Shown in pieces: positions 23,801 to 35,675 of a stretch of DNA of 64,000 nt. Below the pieces are notes generated by a model. That model was not told the DNA's origin. It did no database searches and saw nothing but the letters and a program-made list of their open reading frames with translations. Position numbers and translations under genes: made by a program. Numbering within the stretch: the stretch's first letter is position 1; each line of letters begins with the position of its first letter. This DNA is from Strigops habroptila. Its lineage: Eukaryota > Chordata > Aves > Psittaciformes > Psittacidae. The stretch spans positions 2,823,121 to 2,887,120 of the forward strand of contig NC_044289.2 of assembly GCF_004027225.2 (NCBI RefSeq), written 5' to 3'.

Positions 23801-26800
23801 GGCTTTGCTCCAAGGCAATTCAAGTGAGGTAGTCTTCAAGGGAGGCTTTGCAGGCCACTGTATAGAATTATTTACTAGAGTACAAAGTGACCAAATACTG
23901 TAAAGGTTTAATGTTTCTGCATTTTCAAACTTAATAGAACAACTAGCCCGGCAAGTTCCTTTTAGTAAGAAACAACACCTGCTCTCCCTTCTATATCCCT
24001 CCTCTTCCATGAGATTTATACAGGGTTTGCTTACCTATTATGCATCATTAACCTGAATGTTAGCTTCCTACTGGGGCTTTTCTAGATTTCTTATTCCATT
24101 CTGCATCCTGCCCTGCCAGGTTCTGTCTGGGAGCAATAGTATTTTAGCTAAAAGACAGTGATGGGTTTCTCCTTCAGGGCCACTGCCACGAGCCTCTAGT
24201 ACAGTCTACCACACTGTGTGCTAAACATGCCCTCATGGTCCCTCATGCATCCACACCAGCTTCCTCCCAGGCAGATTTAGTTCAGGCATGTGGCTGTGTT
24301 CAATAAAACTCACCATGGAATGAACCTGACATCCCACTGCCCAACAGACTGCTGATTAGCAAACTGTAAAAGTTACCTATGCAGAACCATATCTAAAACC
24401 ACTCCATTGTACACACTGCGTTATGTAGTACAGTTGCTTTTCAAAGGATTGCCCTATATGTGAAGAAATGTCCTTTAGTTCCTCACTTCTTCTGCAAAGG
24501 ACTGAGGGAAAAAACACTCAGAAATTATTTGTAGGATTATTTATCAAAATCCTTTCAAAATATGAAGGGAGCTCAAAATGACTTAAAAGCTCCATAGAGC
24601 AAGATAGTTAAATCAAGTATAATTATGCATTATTATCTACCTATCACACAGAGTAGTGTTGCATCCTACAGGGTACTGCCTGCTCATCGGTGGGCCAAGA
24701 ACTTCGTAGAGATAGAGCTATCACCAATTTATAGCAAAACCTAATGAAGCAGTATTTGTAAAGCACTTGGGACCTTCAATTAGAAGTATTATGATATTAT
24801 AACACTTAGGGGCATAAAAAGCCAGTCTGATAACCAGTTGCAGAACAATTAAATCCAAGTATGTGTCCATACAGAAACAACGGAAGTGGGTAATTACACA
24901 TTGCTGACAGGAGGAAAGTGAGCTAGAGATGCTGCACCAGTGCCTCGGCTCTGTGGCAGTCCCAAATGGCATTCAGAAAACATTTCAAGGGGATCAAAGC
25001 TGCCTCACGGGCACTATACAAATTCACCATCCTAAACACTGAATAATACATTACAGTAATCTGATTGCTATTGACTGTTACAGTTGCATATGTGACCTTG
25101 GGCATACATTAATCAAAGGGAGCCCTTCATATTTCCATGCTGTATCCTGCAGCAATGAGCAAAACTCATCTCAAATCTCTGCTTGTCCCTGTATCTCTTT
25201 TGGTTCCATCTGATGTCACTTGGAAATGCAGGCTGGTATTTGGAGGGAAATGGCTTTTTCTATCCTCCCCTCTTTGTTTGAATATACACACATGCTCCAA
25301 TACAGAGTGATAAAAGCAGGTACCTTTTTGTCCACCCAGTGCTCTCTGAACCCAATTTAGCAAGGGTTGCAATCTCAAAGAGCATTCAAACTTTAGAGTA
25401 ATTGGTTTCTCAGCAGAAACTATAACTAATCCAAGGCTCCCTTTGGAATTTCACCAAATGTGCTTATTATTTACCCTAAGAAACGAGACGTTGTCAAAAT
25501 GAAAGATCCCATTGCTTTCATCTACTAGCACAATGCAGTGTGTATAATGTGCTGCTCATGCAAGGTGCATCAAGGCTTAGACTGGAGAAACCAATCTCTC
25601 ATCAGTTCCTTTTCCCTTTCTCATTAACAGAAGACAGTGAATACAAGGAAGAGCTGACAATGTGTTGAAAACAAATTGAATAGGCATTGCTTTGCCTGCA
25701 GTGATTCTCTTATCCTTCCTCCAAGGATCTGAGACGACACTTAGCATATGATAGTGCAAAAATCTCAGGCACATGCTGGCTGGCCTGCTGCCTCCTGCCC
25801 CAAGGTGGTATTTGAGTAAGTAGAGCCTTCCCCCAGGGCGTGTTTAATCCTAAGTGAAGGGCTCTCTCAAAGCTTGGTGTAAAAGATACAAAACCAGACT
25901 GGGTTTGATATGGTTTCAGAGCACTGCCATGCAAATACATTTCTTTAACAACTTTATTCCATCACCTGAAAGCTAAGCATGATAGTCAATAATTCAAGGT
26001 AAAGATCTAAAAGAGGCTGGGATTATTCCACAAGCAAGTATTGCAAATTCAGCCAATTTATATTTCAGAAAAAGTTTAAACAAGTTATGGCAATACTAAT
26101 ACTATATGAGTGATTTGGTCTACACCCACAGGTACCTGCTTTTTAAATGTTTGATTTAAAAATAAACAAAAGTTTTAAAAGTCTTGCAGTGCGTTTACTC
26201 CGAGCTCTCTCTGTGCCTTTTCAGAGAGTGTCGAGAAGGAGGTGCTGAAGAATACCTGGGCCTGAAGGGGACATAAAGAGGAGCAGGCTGTATGCTCGCT
26301 GCTGCCAGTCAAGTAGTCCTCCCTCCTGGCGATGCAAAAGCACAGAACTTAATTAAGAAGGCCCATTTTGTCTACAAAGCCTTTTATGGTCCACAGCCTT
26401 TGCTCAGATACACTTACTTTTTCCATCAGTCACATCAGGAGCTGCGGGTTGCTGCAAAGTGTTGCCTGGGGACCCCCTGGAAGCTTTCTCCTTTATAAAT
26501 CTTTCACACCGGTTCTATTAGCTGAAGTGGACTTCCACAGCCTGCTCCCCGCAGACCTTCATCAACCCTACGTGCGTATGCCACGATGAAGAAAAATAGT
26601 GCATGTAGACCACTCTTCCTCCTTTTTTCATTACGCAGCAGGTCTTCAGCTCGTAACAGAGAGTTTCAGGATGAGCTAATGGATGTTTTAGGAATGGTCT
26701 CCGAAAGATGCACCAAATTTTGTAAGGAGAATCTCAAGGCCATGTTAATCGCTTGGATACAGCTATGAATGGCCAGTGAAGTTGGAGAAGAAATGTTAGA

Positions 26801-29299
26801 TGTTGGACTCCCTTGGAAATGAAAAGTAATTGCAGAGTTTTGATGTCTTTGTGCTATTATCTCAATACAAAATGGTCACACATTGGAAATCACACTGCAA
26901 AAGGATTTGTCTTATCCCTACTAACTTCTCTCCTCACATCCCATAAGGAAAACTTTATTTATCCTGACATGGAAGTCCAAAATGGAGGATTGCTGGATGT
27001 AGCAGACAGGGATGTTTCAAGGGGAAAAACTAACTCTAGTAGACAGATCCAGGAATTCATTCCCTGAACTCCAGGTTCAAGAAGTAATTTAAAAGAATGG
27101 CTGGAGACTGCAATCTGCTGTGCCTGGCTATTTTGTCCTCCTGTGAGCCAGACAGCTGATTTTCTTAAAACCTCCTCTCCCTTCTCACTGGGAGAGGCTG
27201 GAGTTAAGGAACCACAATCTCACGCAAGTTTAAAGCCAGCGTAACTTCTGCCTCTTGTGGGTGTTACTTCTGATTTATACTCATGATGCCAAGAAGAAAA
27301 TCAGATCAAGGGAATATAAATCAAACAGAGATCAATACTGAGCATCAAGGTACTAATACTATCTCCTGAAACAACCCTTACAAGCTGCAAGAGGCTGGGA
27401 GACAATTCCCTTGGTGCAGGCACAGCAGATTTATCTTGAGCTCTGGTCATGGTGCAGGGGAGATATTGGAGGTGGAAGGGGATGGGTCTGCACTGAATGC
27501 TATAAAGAATCTGTGTTTGTCTGGGTTGTCAAGCAGTCTGTAGACAGCTTCGGGAGGTTGTCATAAATCAGTGCACCCTTGCACTGGGGACTGGCGACGA
27601 GAGCCAAGTTGGTTTAAAATGATATTTCACTGTGTTTTGCCTTCAAGAACCACTACAGAACCTCAGCCTCATGCTTCTTCTAATAGAAGGTCCACAGGGT
27701 AAGAAATAGTAGGTGGTTGAGAGCTCCTCCCCAAAACCAAACTCTCCCAAATGACATAGCAACGTCTTCATCTTCCTCCAGTGACACAACAACAGTAAAG
27801 CTGGTCTTTCAAGTGTGCTGAAATGTTTCATGACTTGAGCAAATGTGCACTGGCTGGAAGAAGGTTGGTCCATTGATCTGTGGGAGGACACAGTGCAGCG
27901 GTTCAGTGCTCTGTAAGCAGCCCACAAAGTGCCAGGCAGATGCTCACATGAGCCAACAGCTTGTCTGCTGGAGTCTTAATTTGGTTTTAGGAGACATAGT
28001 AAAAAGAATGAGGCGCTATGGCTGCTTTATGCCAGCACTGGTAAATGTGACTCTATATATTATAGAAGTCTGAAATCAAAAGGCTCAGAAGTGGAGGAGT
28101 GGGAGAGGCAGAGAAAATGGGCAAGTATTTTGTACATTAGAAAATTTTACACCTTATTGATCAAAGCACAAATTGTGCAGTGCCTTATTTTGTAGAAATT
28201 TGCAGAGAAGTGAGATGGAAAAGGGAGATTTGTTTGGGGGTGTATGGGGGGCTGGTCTGGAGAGATTGATGGCATGTTAAATTGCAATAGCTGATAACAT
28301 AATTAAGTAATAAAGCTCTCCAAGTAGTAATTATAAGACATGTCAAGCAGAGTTATAAGGCAGGAGGCCAAAGGCCAAGTGATTAACCATCTGAGAAGCG
28401 TAACAATCCCCTGGAAATTCCCGGCCCCGACTGCTGTTGCTTCAGTGAAATATAATGTAATAAATGACAGAGAGTAGGAGCAGCTTTCTGTTTCAACCCT
28501 GAGCCGATGGCAGTGCCTCCCATCAGTCTCCAGTATCCATGAAGAAGAGTCAGGGGAGCTGTCCAGGGCCCTCATTATGAGGCTGAGCATGTGATTCCTT
28601 ACTTTGTGCCTGTGAAGCCCAGACTTCCCTTGACTCCCCTCCTTGGAGCTGGGCTGTGGTACACAAGGTGATGATGTCTCGCCTGCCCCAGCACTAGCTG
28701 AAGCCAGGGTACACTGAGCCGCTTGATTTTGCTCCAGACAGGACCAGGAGCAGTCAGTCAGCTGAAGATGTGTTTTAGAAAGCTGTTCCTCACTGCCTTG
28801 TTGCAACTGCAACAGTCTCCTAGCAAAGGTGTGGTGTCTTATTTGAATGTATCTGAGATATGTACTGAAACACACAGAGGGTAATTCCTATTGCTGTAGA
28901 TTTCACATAGAGAAGTTTCTACTACATTAGCTGCAAAGAAATAAAGGGGAAAAAAACCCTGACCTCTATCTCAGCACAGAGATACAGAAAGTTGTATTTT
29001 TCACTGAAAGTCATTCTGTCTGCTGCTTCAGCAATAAATCCATTAATGAACTAAGATGCCTTCATTCAGTCTTCAGGAACTTGTGGTTGGGCTGAGCTCA
29101 TGACCCTGATGGTTTTTATAGGTTAGTACTCCTGATGTACACTTGGACACCATTTATACAGATGCCAGTCTTCTGTTGAGCATTGCTACCCCCTTAAGTA
29201 TACATATAAGGTCTTAATTAGTTACTTTTTAATTTCATGTGCCTCTTACTCAAGGAAAATGAGTTCTTGAGTTACTTTAAACACTCAGCTATTTTTTAT
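23801..29299. other. Non-coding DNA, includes the window's longest open frame
   Basis: No gene or repeat is recognised. The longest open frame in the window, 190 codons on the minus strand at 28303-28875, lies here. It has no recognisable domain, no signal peptide and no flanking exon series. The stretch at about 28270-28460 beside it is AT-rich with TAATTA-like words ('cataattaagtaataaag', 'gtagtaattataag'), so non-coding conservation is at least as likely as coding. A G-rich patch with three G-runs sits at 28223-28251. Confidence 0.5.
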
Positions 29300-29490
29300 C
29301 TCTATCATCACCCATTATTCCTCTACCATCTAAGATATATAGTTCTAATCTTTCAATCTCTCCACACGTTGCAGCTTTCTATTCCTTTAATCATTTTCAC
29401 TACCTTCCCTAGACCTTTTTCATTTCTGCTCTATCCTTCCGTAAGACTGGAAAGCAAAGCTGAGCAAGATATCCATGCTGAGGTGTCACT
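29300..29490 (-). mobile_element. Ancient CR1/L3-type LINE fragment, 3' part of ORF2
   Basis: The minus strand reads 'aaaaaggtctagggaaggtagtgaaaatgattaaaggaatagaaag' followed by 'gagagattgaaagattagaactatatatctta'. This corresponds to the conserved segment near the end of ORF2 in CR1/L3 elements ('...aaggttcagagaagggcaacaaaaatgatcaaagg...ctggaaag...gagaggttgaaagaactgggattattcagcctgga...'). The match is by nucleotide resemblance from memory of the family. The frame is broken, and sequence to about 29780 may be a further decayed part. Confidence 0.75.
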
Positions 29491-31973
29491 TCATGTTAAA
29501 GATATGTAATAATTTCGTGCTTTCAGCTAGCTTTTTCTTATACAAATGAACATTTTGTTTGGTTGTCTGGCTACCATTTCTTATCAAATAGATGCCTTGT
29601 TGGCAATGATGCCTTGCTCCTCTCTTGACTACCTACAGTTAGTTTAACACCAGCATCACATGTGAGAAGTTTAAATTGGTTTTCTTTTTCCTTTCAGTAT
29701 GCTTCACCTTATGCTTACTTCAACTGAGCTGATCCCTGAAGTGTAGCCCACCTCGCTCTTCAAGAGACTCCTGAAATGATTTTCAGTTTTACTGATGCTT
29801 TTGGCAATCAAAATCATTATTTTGGCTCAATGGTACGACTGGTCTGGAGCATCGCAGCACCAGCCTTATCCTGACATGGTTATTACTCCTTCCTTCAGAA
29901 GAGAACTGATGCCCATGTAGCTGCTCACTCTCCCAAAAAACATTTGTAGGAGACTATTTAAAACATCCTTGCAGATGGAAACTGTTGAAAGCCTTCTTCA
30001 CTCTGCTGCAGGAACATGAGGAAGTGTAATAGACTGGAGAGAAATGATTATTTTTTTACAGAACAGTACAAGTTTGTCCATGAGATAACATTAAACAGCA
30101 TTTTATAACTAGCATGTTTTTAGCTCATTTATTTGATTAACATGAGTATGGTTTCTCTTTGCTTGCCAGGTGTTTCCTAATATGAGAAATCCACAGATAT
30201 TATGTAGCTGAGACTCCTGCAGCACACTGTCTGCCTGGCACTGCATAAGCAAGCTTGTGTGTTTGTCACTGACTTATGGTCAGAGAAGTAGCACCCTTTG
30301 GCTCCATTTCCATATCTGGATAATGCAGATCACAATATCAGCTTTTTTGTTTGTTAAAAGTACATTGAACCCACTCATAGCAACTAAAATATAAAGATCT
30401 TTTTGTCTATCCATGTGATGCATGCAGGTGCTGCAACATCTATTTTGCAATAAAATCCCCTCTTAAATCATCATAATACCAATTTTCCATTAACCCTACT
30501 GACTGTAAATAAACATCAGTGCTAGAAGGACACAAATTGTTATTTGCCGTTTGAAATGTTCATAATGTTCACAGCCTTATGAGCATCCAGGGAGGCTGTG
30601 TAGGCACAAGAACCTGCCTATAGACTTCCAAGGACCACAGCACTCACCACCTGCATAAGCCAATACATAAATAAGTCAAATAGTACTAATTTCAATGACA
30701 AAATTTAACTCCTCACTTTAATAGGTAATAAAAATTCCTGCCTTCCTCTCCCTTCACCCACACTCTTCCCCAGCCTCAGTTATGAATCACTTCTTTGTTC
30801 CAGCATAGTGCAGGGAAATGCTGTCTCCAGTGCTATTTCCTTACTGTGTGTATGTGTATGTGCATAAGAAACTTTTTCCTCCTTCTCTGTTCTCTCTTGG
30901 GTCTTATTAAACTCAGCACTCTCCAGTCCCTTGTGGAGAGCAAAGCTGGGGAGGATGAAGGAGGTGATCCACAGGGTATAGCAAAGAGATTTGTGGTAGA
31001 ACTGATGACTGCAAAAAGGTAAGAGTTATTCCTGGAACAGCAGAGGGAAGGAAGCATTTCCCTCTGTGAGGATAATTCTGGAATTTGTTATATGAGAATG
31101 AGAGAGGGATTCTTTAATAATGCAAAAATTAAAGAAACTCAAAGTATGATCATTGCTACTAACAGCCTTACAATGCACCTTTAATGAAGTGTGGGCATAT
31201 ATCACATTTCCAGCTTGAAAACAGAAGCATAAACACCATTAAATAGAAACTCAATTATATAAAATTGTGTAATGGCTGTTTCTATGTTTCGGTTGTGGAT
31301 TAAGCAATGTTCCTGAATTCCCTATCTTCGCAAGTACTGACAAAATTAAATCATTAAATCTGTGTCACAAACATTTACTGAGTAAACATGATAAAAAGTC
31401 TGCAAATACAGAAAACCTATTATGGAGGCCAAGTGCTTCCCTTGCATGATGGACCCTTTAAATACCCACTTCAGTCTCAAAACTGTATTTCAGGAGGCAC
31501 CTTTCCAAACAGGGAGGTTTGCTGAGCTGCATGCCAATGATGGCAAATAGGCAACCTAAAAGAGAAGCAAAAGGCTTGTTTAGATAAACTTCTAACTCTA
31601 GAGCTGGCAGTAAAATAAAAGATGGCAATTCATGGAAATAGGCTTCAAAATTCAGCATTTCTTTGTGGTTAAATATACTGAGACTTCATGAGAGTTTTCC
31701 TCTTTTCAAGCACAGAGAGACAGAGTGTGTAACCCTCCCTCTGGTCCTGGCATTAGAAAACTCCACATAGTAGTTTTGGTTTCTGGAAATGGTGAATTCT
31801 TCAGAACAAACCTGAGTTTGGAAAAGCCAGGTTTTCCTTTGAACTGGCAATTTCAGGTACACTAGCTGGCTGTACTGAGTACTTGGTTACAGACTATTAC
31901 AGTCTAAGTGCTCCCCCGTGTGTTTGCTCTCACCCTCTTGCTGTAATTTTGGTTTAGAAATTCCCTACAAGCT

Positions 31974-32015
31974 TAATAATAATAACAATAATAATAATAA
32001 TAATGATAATAATAA
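31974..32015. repeat. (AAT)n microsatellite, interrupted
   Basis: About fourteen AAT units with one AAC and one GAT interruption, then a short A run. A plus-strand frame reads it as a polyasparagine tract, but that frame has no other coding support. Trinucleotide runs like this are often length-polymorphic. Confidence 0.95.
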
Positions 32016-33339
32016 AAATCTGGGTGAAAACTCGGCAGATTTCAGCCCAATTTCTAGCTCATCTCTATTAAATACTAAACATATCTCAGAAAAACCTTAG
32101 ATATTTCGGGTTCTTAGTCATGGTCACATTTCTGTCTCTCTGGGCTTTTAGGAATCAGCCTCTGAACTGCCTGACAGGTTGACTGAAGGAGGTTCATTGC
32201 CAGATCAGGTCTGTGTGGAATGGGAGAGGTGCTGTGGAGCTGTCCTCTGCAGCTTGGATGCCCCAAGGACTGGAAATAACTCAGAGGGATGAGGAAGCAA
32301 AGGAGCATTTTCACCTTGTCATGGAGCTCAGAGAAGCTCTCCAGGAAGACCCTGTGAAGAATAAAACCCTTCCTGCCAAGAACCTGGTCCAACATGCTGA
32401 GCAGCAAAGAAAGCATCGTAAATTGCACACGCTGACCATTTGTGCCACAACCAGATGTCTCAGAAATTCATCAAAAATGAAGCTGTAGTTGATAAACTTT
32501 GCTTTTGTATTTATTTGTTTGCTGCTGATTATTAAGGCTCCAGGGCAGCCCATATGCATGTGGGTAACATGAATGGTAAGTTTACAAGTTCTGATGTAGT
32601 TTCTGCTCTGGAAGTTCAGAGTTTGCTAAATCAGGCTGCAGTGCATGTGGCAAGTTACCTGACACAGCCGTAGATGAAGGGTAGATATATCTCTGAATTT
32701 GTTTGCTGATGTTCTCCATTGATTTTTCTGAGACAGCCTAGGCAAATCTTTTCAACTCTGTGCCTAAGATTACTCATGCCTTCGATGAGCGATGTATGAT
32801 ATAAAGTGGCTGCCTTTCACAGACCCTGCGGGTCTTTAACTGAGGTTTGTAACATCAATTTCAGTCAAGATGTTACTAATAATTCAAAGGCAACAAGTGG
32901 CATAAATGAGCCTTGTACCTGTGGATAAACATTTAGATCTGCAGCAATCATTTTTCACCTATAAAACTAAAGTTTGCAACTCCAGGTGCTTTCACCTTGG
33001 AAAAGTCTTCCAGGGTCTCTCCCTACCCAGGCATCTCGAGTTCTTCCTCTGTCCTGCAGAAACCAGCTTCCCATTCCCAAGCACGGCTTTGTAGTCACTA
33101 ATCCTCTCCCTCTGCACAGTATTACATGGATAATTGTGTAGATACTAGACGTCTTTTAGCAGACTTACTGGAATATCTTGCACTACCATACAGCACATCT
33201 CTTTTATTTAAAAACTTCAGATGGTCTATTTAACATTCATCTTTTTTGACATTCTTCCATCGATTCACTTCGGCGAGTTCCTAAGCAGATGCAAGAATAC
33301 ATTTTAGTTGAATTTCGGGGGATACTTATTGCATCTTAA

Positions 33340-33640
33340 ATACCACCAGGCAATTATTTAATGAGGTTTAACAAGTATGTAATAGATAGATTACTTATGA
33401 CCTAGATGTGAAACCTCAATGAATATGTTTAATCAATTGGCATTCAATTAACATACATTAGGCTTTTCCTGCAGCACAGTGCTTTATTTTAGCTGTCTGG
33501 CTGACAGACCAGGCTTGAATACTTTTTAACCACTTACTGGCCATAAATTCAGGTCCAATATTGTACCTGTAAGAAAATAAACCCAAAATTAATTGCAAAC
33601 CTACTCTTGGTGAGTGTATGGGCCTGTAATTACCCATTTA
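33340..33640. promoter_or_regulatory. Candidate conserved non-coding element (AT-rich, homeodomain words)
   Basis: About 300 bases hold a cluster of homeodomain-type words: 'ggcaattatttaatgagg', 'gtttaatcaattggcattcaattaac', 'caaaattaattgc' and 'cctgtaattaccc'. Long open frames and repeats are absent. Such composition is typical of vertebrate conserved non-coding enhancers. This is an inference from texture only; no promoter, start site or reporter evidence is available from sequence. Confidence 0.25.
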
Positions 33641-35631
33641 GAAGTGTAAGTCCCACTGATGCATCAGTATTCTCTATTACCTTCTCAGCATTCACAACTG
33701 TAGGGACCTTTCTATGCCCCAGGCAGTTATGACCACACCTTTTCTCTTATTCAGCAAAAAGAAACTAGCTAGACCCTTCTTTTGAATGTCAAGATTTTCA
33801 TTGGTTATGAAAAGGTAATATGGGATTAAGGTGGCATATAAAGGAGCATTAGTGATGGATGTCCTAGGGTGGAAACATCACAAACAACCCAGCAATTCCT
33901 CTTCATCTCTGTAGTGCTACAGCTTTAAAAGCTTAATAAGGAACAACAAATTTGTATGGCTCTTTGTCCAGTTGTATTCATTAATTTGCATTCAACTTGT
34001 GCTTTTTGTTCTCATCAGCAGTAGGAAAATTGTCTCTCTTCAAAAATTGTCAGAAATACATAAAGCACTATTAAATAATGTTGAAAGCAAGCTTAGCCAG
34101 GAGGACTGATGAGAAAGGAATTAATTTTCACACCAAGTGCTACAGAGGCTGTGTAAAATGTCATGTCTTCAGCTTCATGTAGGGATCTGGAAACACCCTT
34201 GTCCTACCTCTGTGAGTACAAACAGCTAAACCATTTACTTCATGTGGTTGAGAAGAGCAGAAGAAGGTAGAAAACATAGGTAATGCTGAATAATATTTTC
34301 TATAAACTGATCAGCTTTGCTACAGAGACCTGTATCTACAACATACTCCACACAAAGCTCTGCAATATGGTTTCTAAACTCTGTCCTTTAACCCCAGTCT
34401 AATTTCCCACCCAACTTTCCAGGCTTCACATCACCATGTGCACCACAAGGAATAAGGCAGAGTTTTTGGAAAATGGAAGGTGGTTTTGTGAAGACAGAAG
34501 CCACAGTGGGAGAAGTGAGAAAAACGACCCAAATCTTGGCGTACTTCTAACTGGCTGAAGAATACATAAAATAGCCATTTTGGTTCAATTCCTCATCTTT
34601 CAAACAGAAGAAGCCTCAGAGCGCTCTGAGAGAAGAGCTGGAGTGGAGGTTAAAACACTGCAGCATCCTCACACATACTCTCTGCACACCAATAAGATAG
34701 AGCATGTGCTAGAAGAATAGCTGTGTGCCTTTGTCCAGTTTGAATTCACATCTTTATCTTGGAGGAAGTTTCTTTTTAGAAATTCTATGGCTCTGGCTAA
34801 CTTACCATGTTCTGTACTTTACAAACACTACTTTCTAGCACCAGATCTCATAGTTTGAGGCAAACTTGGGTATCAAGATTTGAAAGGCTACAAAGCAAGA
34901 AGATACATTTTGTTCTTTTCTTCTGCAGAAAGGACACCCTGCAAGATTAAAGTAACTGGATTTTGATCAGCATTTCCCATTTGCACTGAGCTCTTTACGA
35001 ATTGAAATGTAAAAGGTCAAAGCTCCAAAAGCATTTTTCATTTCTAAAGAGGTTTGTTCACCACTGTAATTTAATAGCCATGCCAAAGCTGATAAGATTT
35101 TGGAATCCGTCCATGGCGTGTATTGATGTCACAGGTCAAAAATAAAGGCTTCAATGTAATTTATTTGTCCAAGCACAGTGAAGATAATAACTCAAGCACA
35201 GACCAATATGTTAAAACTAAATTATATTCAATAAAGATGACTTATGCCAGTCTTCTAAAAACTGAATACACTTGGCTCAACCCGCATGTGCTCATTACTC
35301 TGCTATGATGGCCTCCAAGAGGTACTTTGGCATTGTGCAGTGGCCAACCTACAGTTTTGGATCTCGGCTGCAGGGTTTGAGAGCACTGCAAGGGGATAAA
35401 GGTTGTTCCTCCTTTCTCTGTTGCAAATCTGACTTGAGGGAGCGTTTTCCTGCGCCAGCTTCTCCTTCTGTTTTGCTTTCTGCTGGATGGCATGATGCAT
35501 AAGAACAAAAATTCATTCCTGCTATAAATAGTCTGTGCATGTGATACAAGGGGGAGGAGAGCAGATGCTGCACACATAGCTTCAACTGGAATGTCATGCT
35601 TTAGCACAGAGCTAGGGATGGGGGAAGGGGG

Positions 35632-35675
35632 CACTTTCCAAACACTGGGAAAGAAAGAAAAACACTTTCCAAACA
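35632..35675. repeat. 13-base direct repeat, 31-base period
   Basis: CACTTTCCAAACA occurs at 35632-35644 and again at 35663-35675. The intervening bases include 'ctgggaaag', which can pair with the 'ctttcc' in either copy. It looks like a small local duplication; the words resemble NFAT-type TTTCC sites, but no function is shown. Confidence 0.7.

Noticed and set aside
28223-28251. G-quadruplex
   Set aside because: Only three separated G-runs are present; a fourth would require splitting the last run with no loop.
28303-28875. 190-codon minus-strand open frame as a gene
   Set aside because: No recognisable domain, no exon series or promoter, and open frames of this size are expected by chance in 64 kb of six-frame sequence. 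Kept only as a finding.
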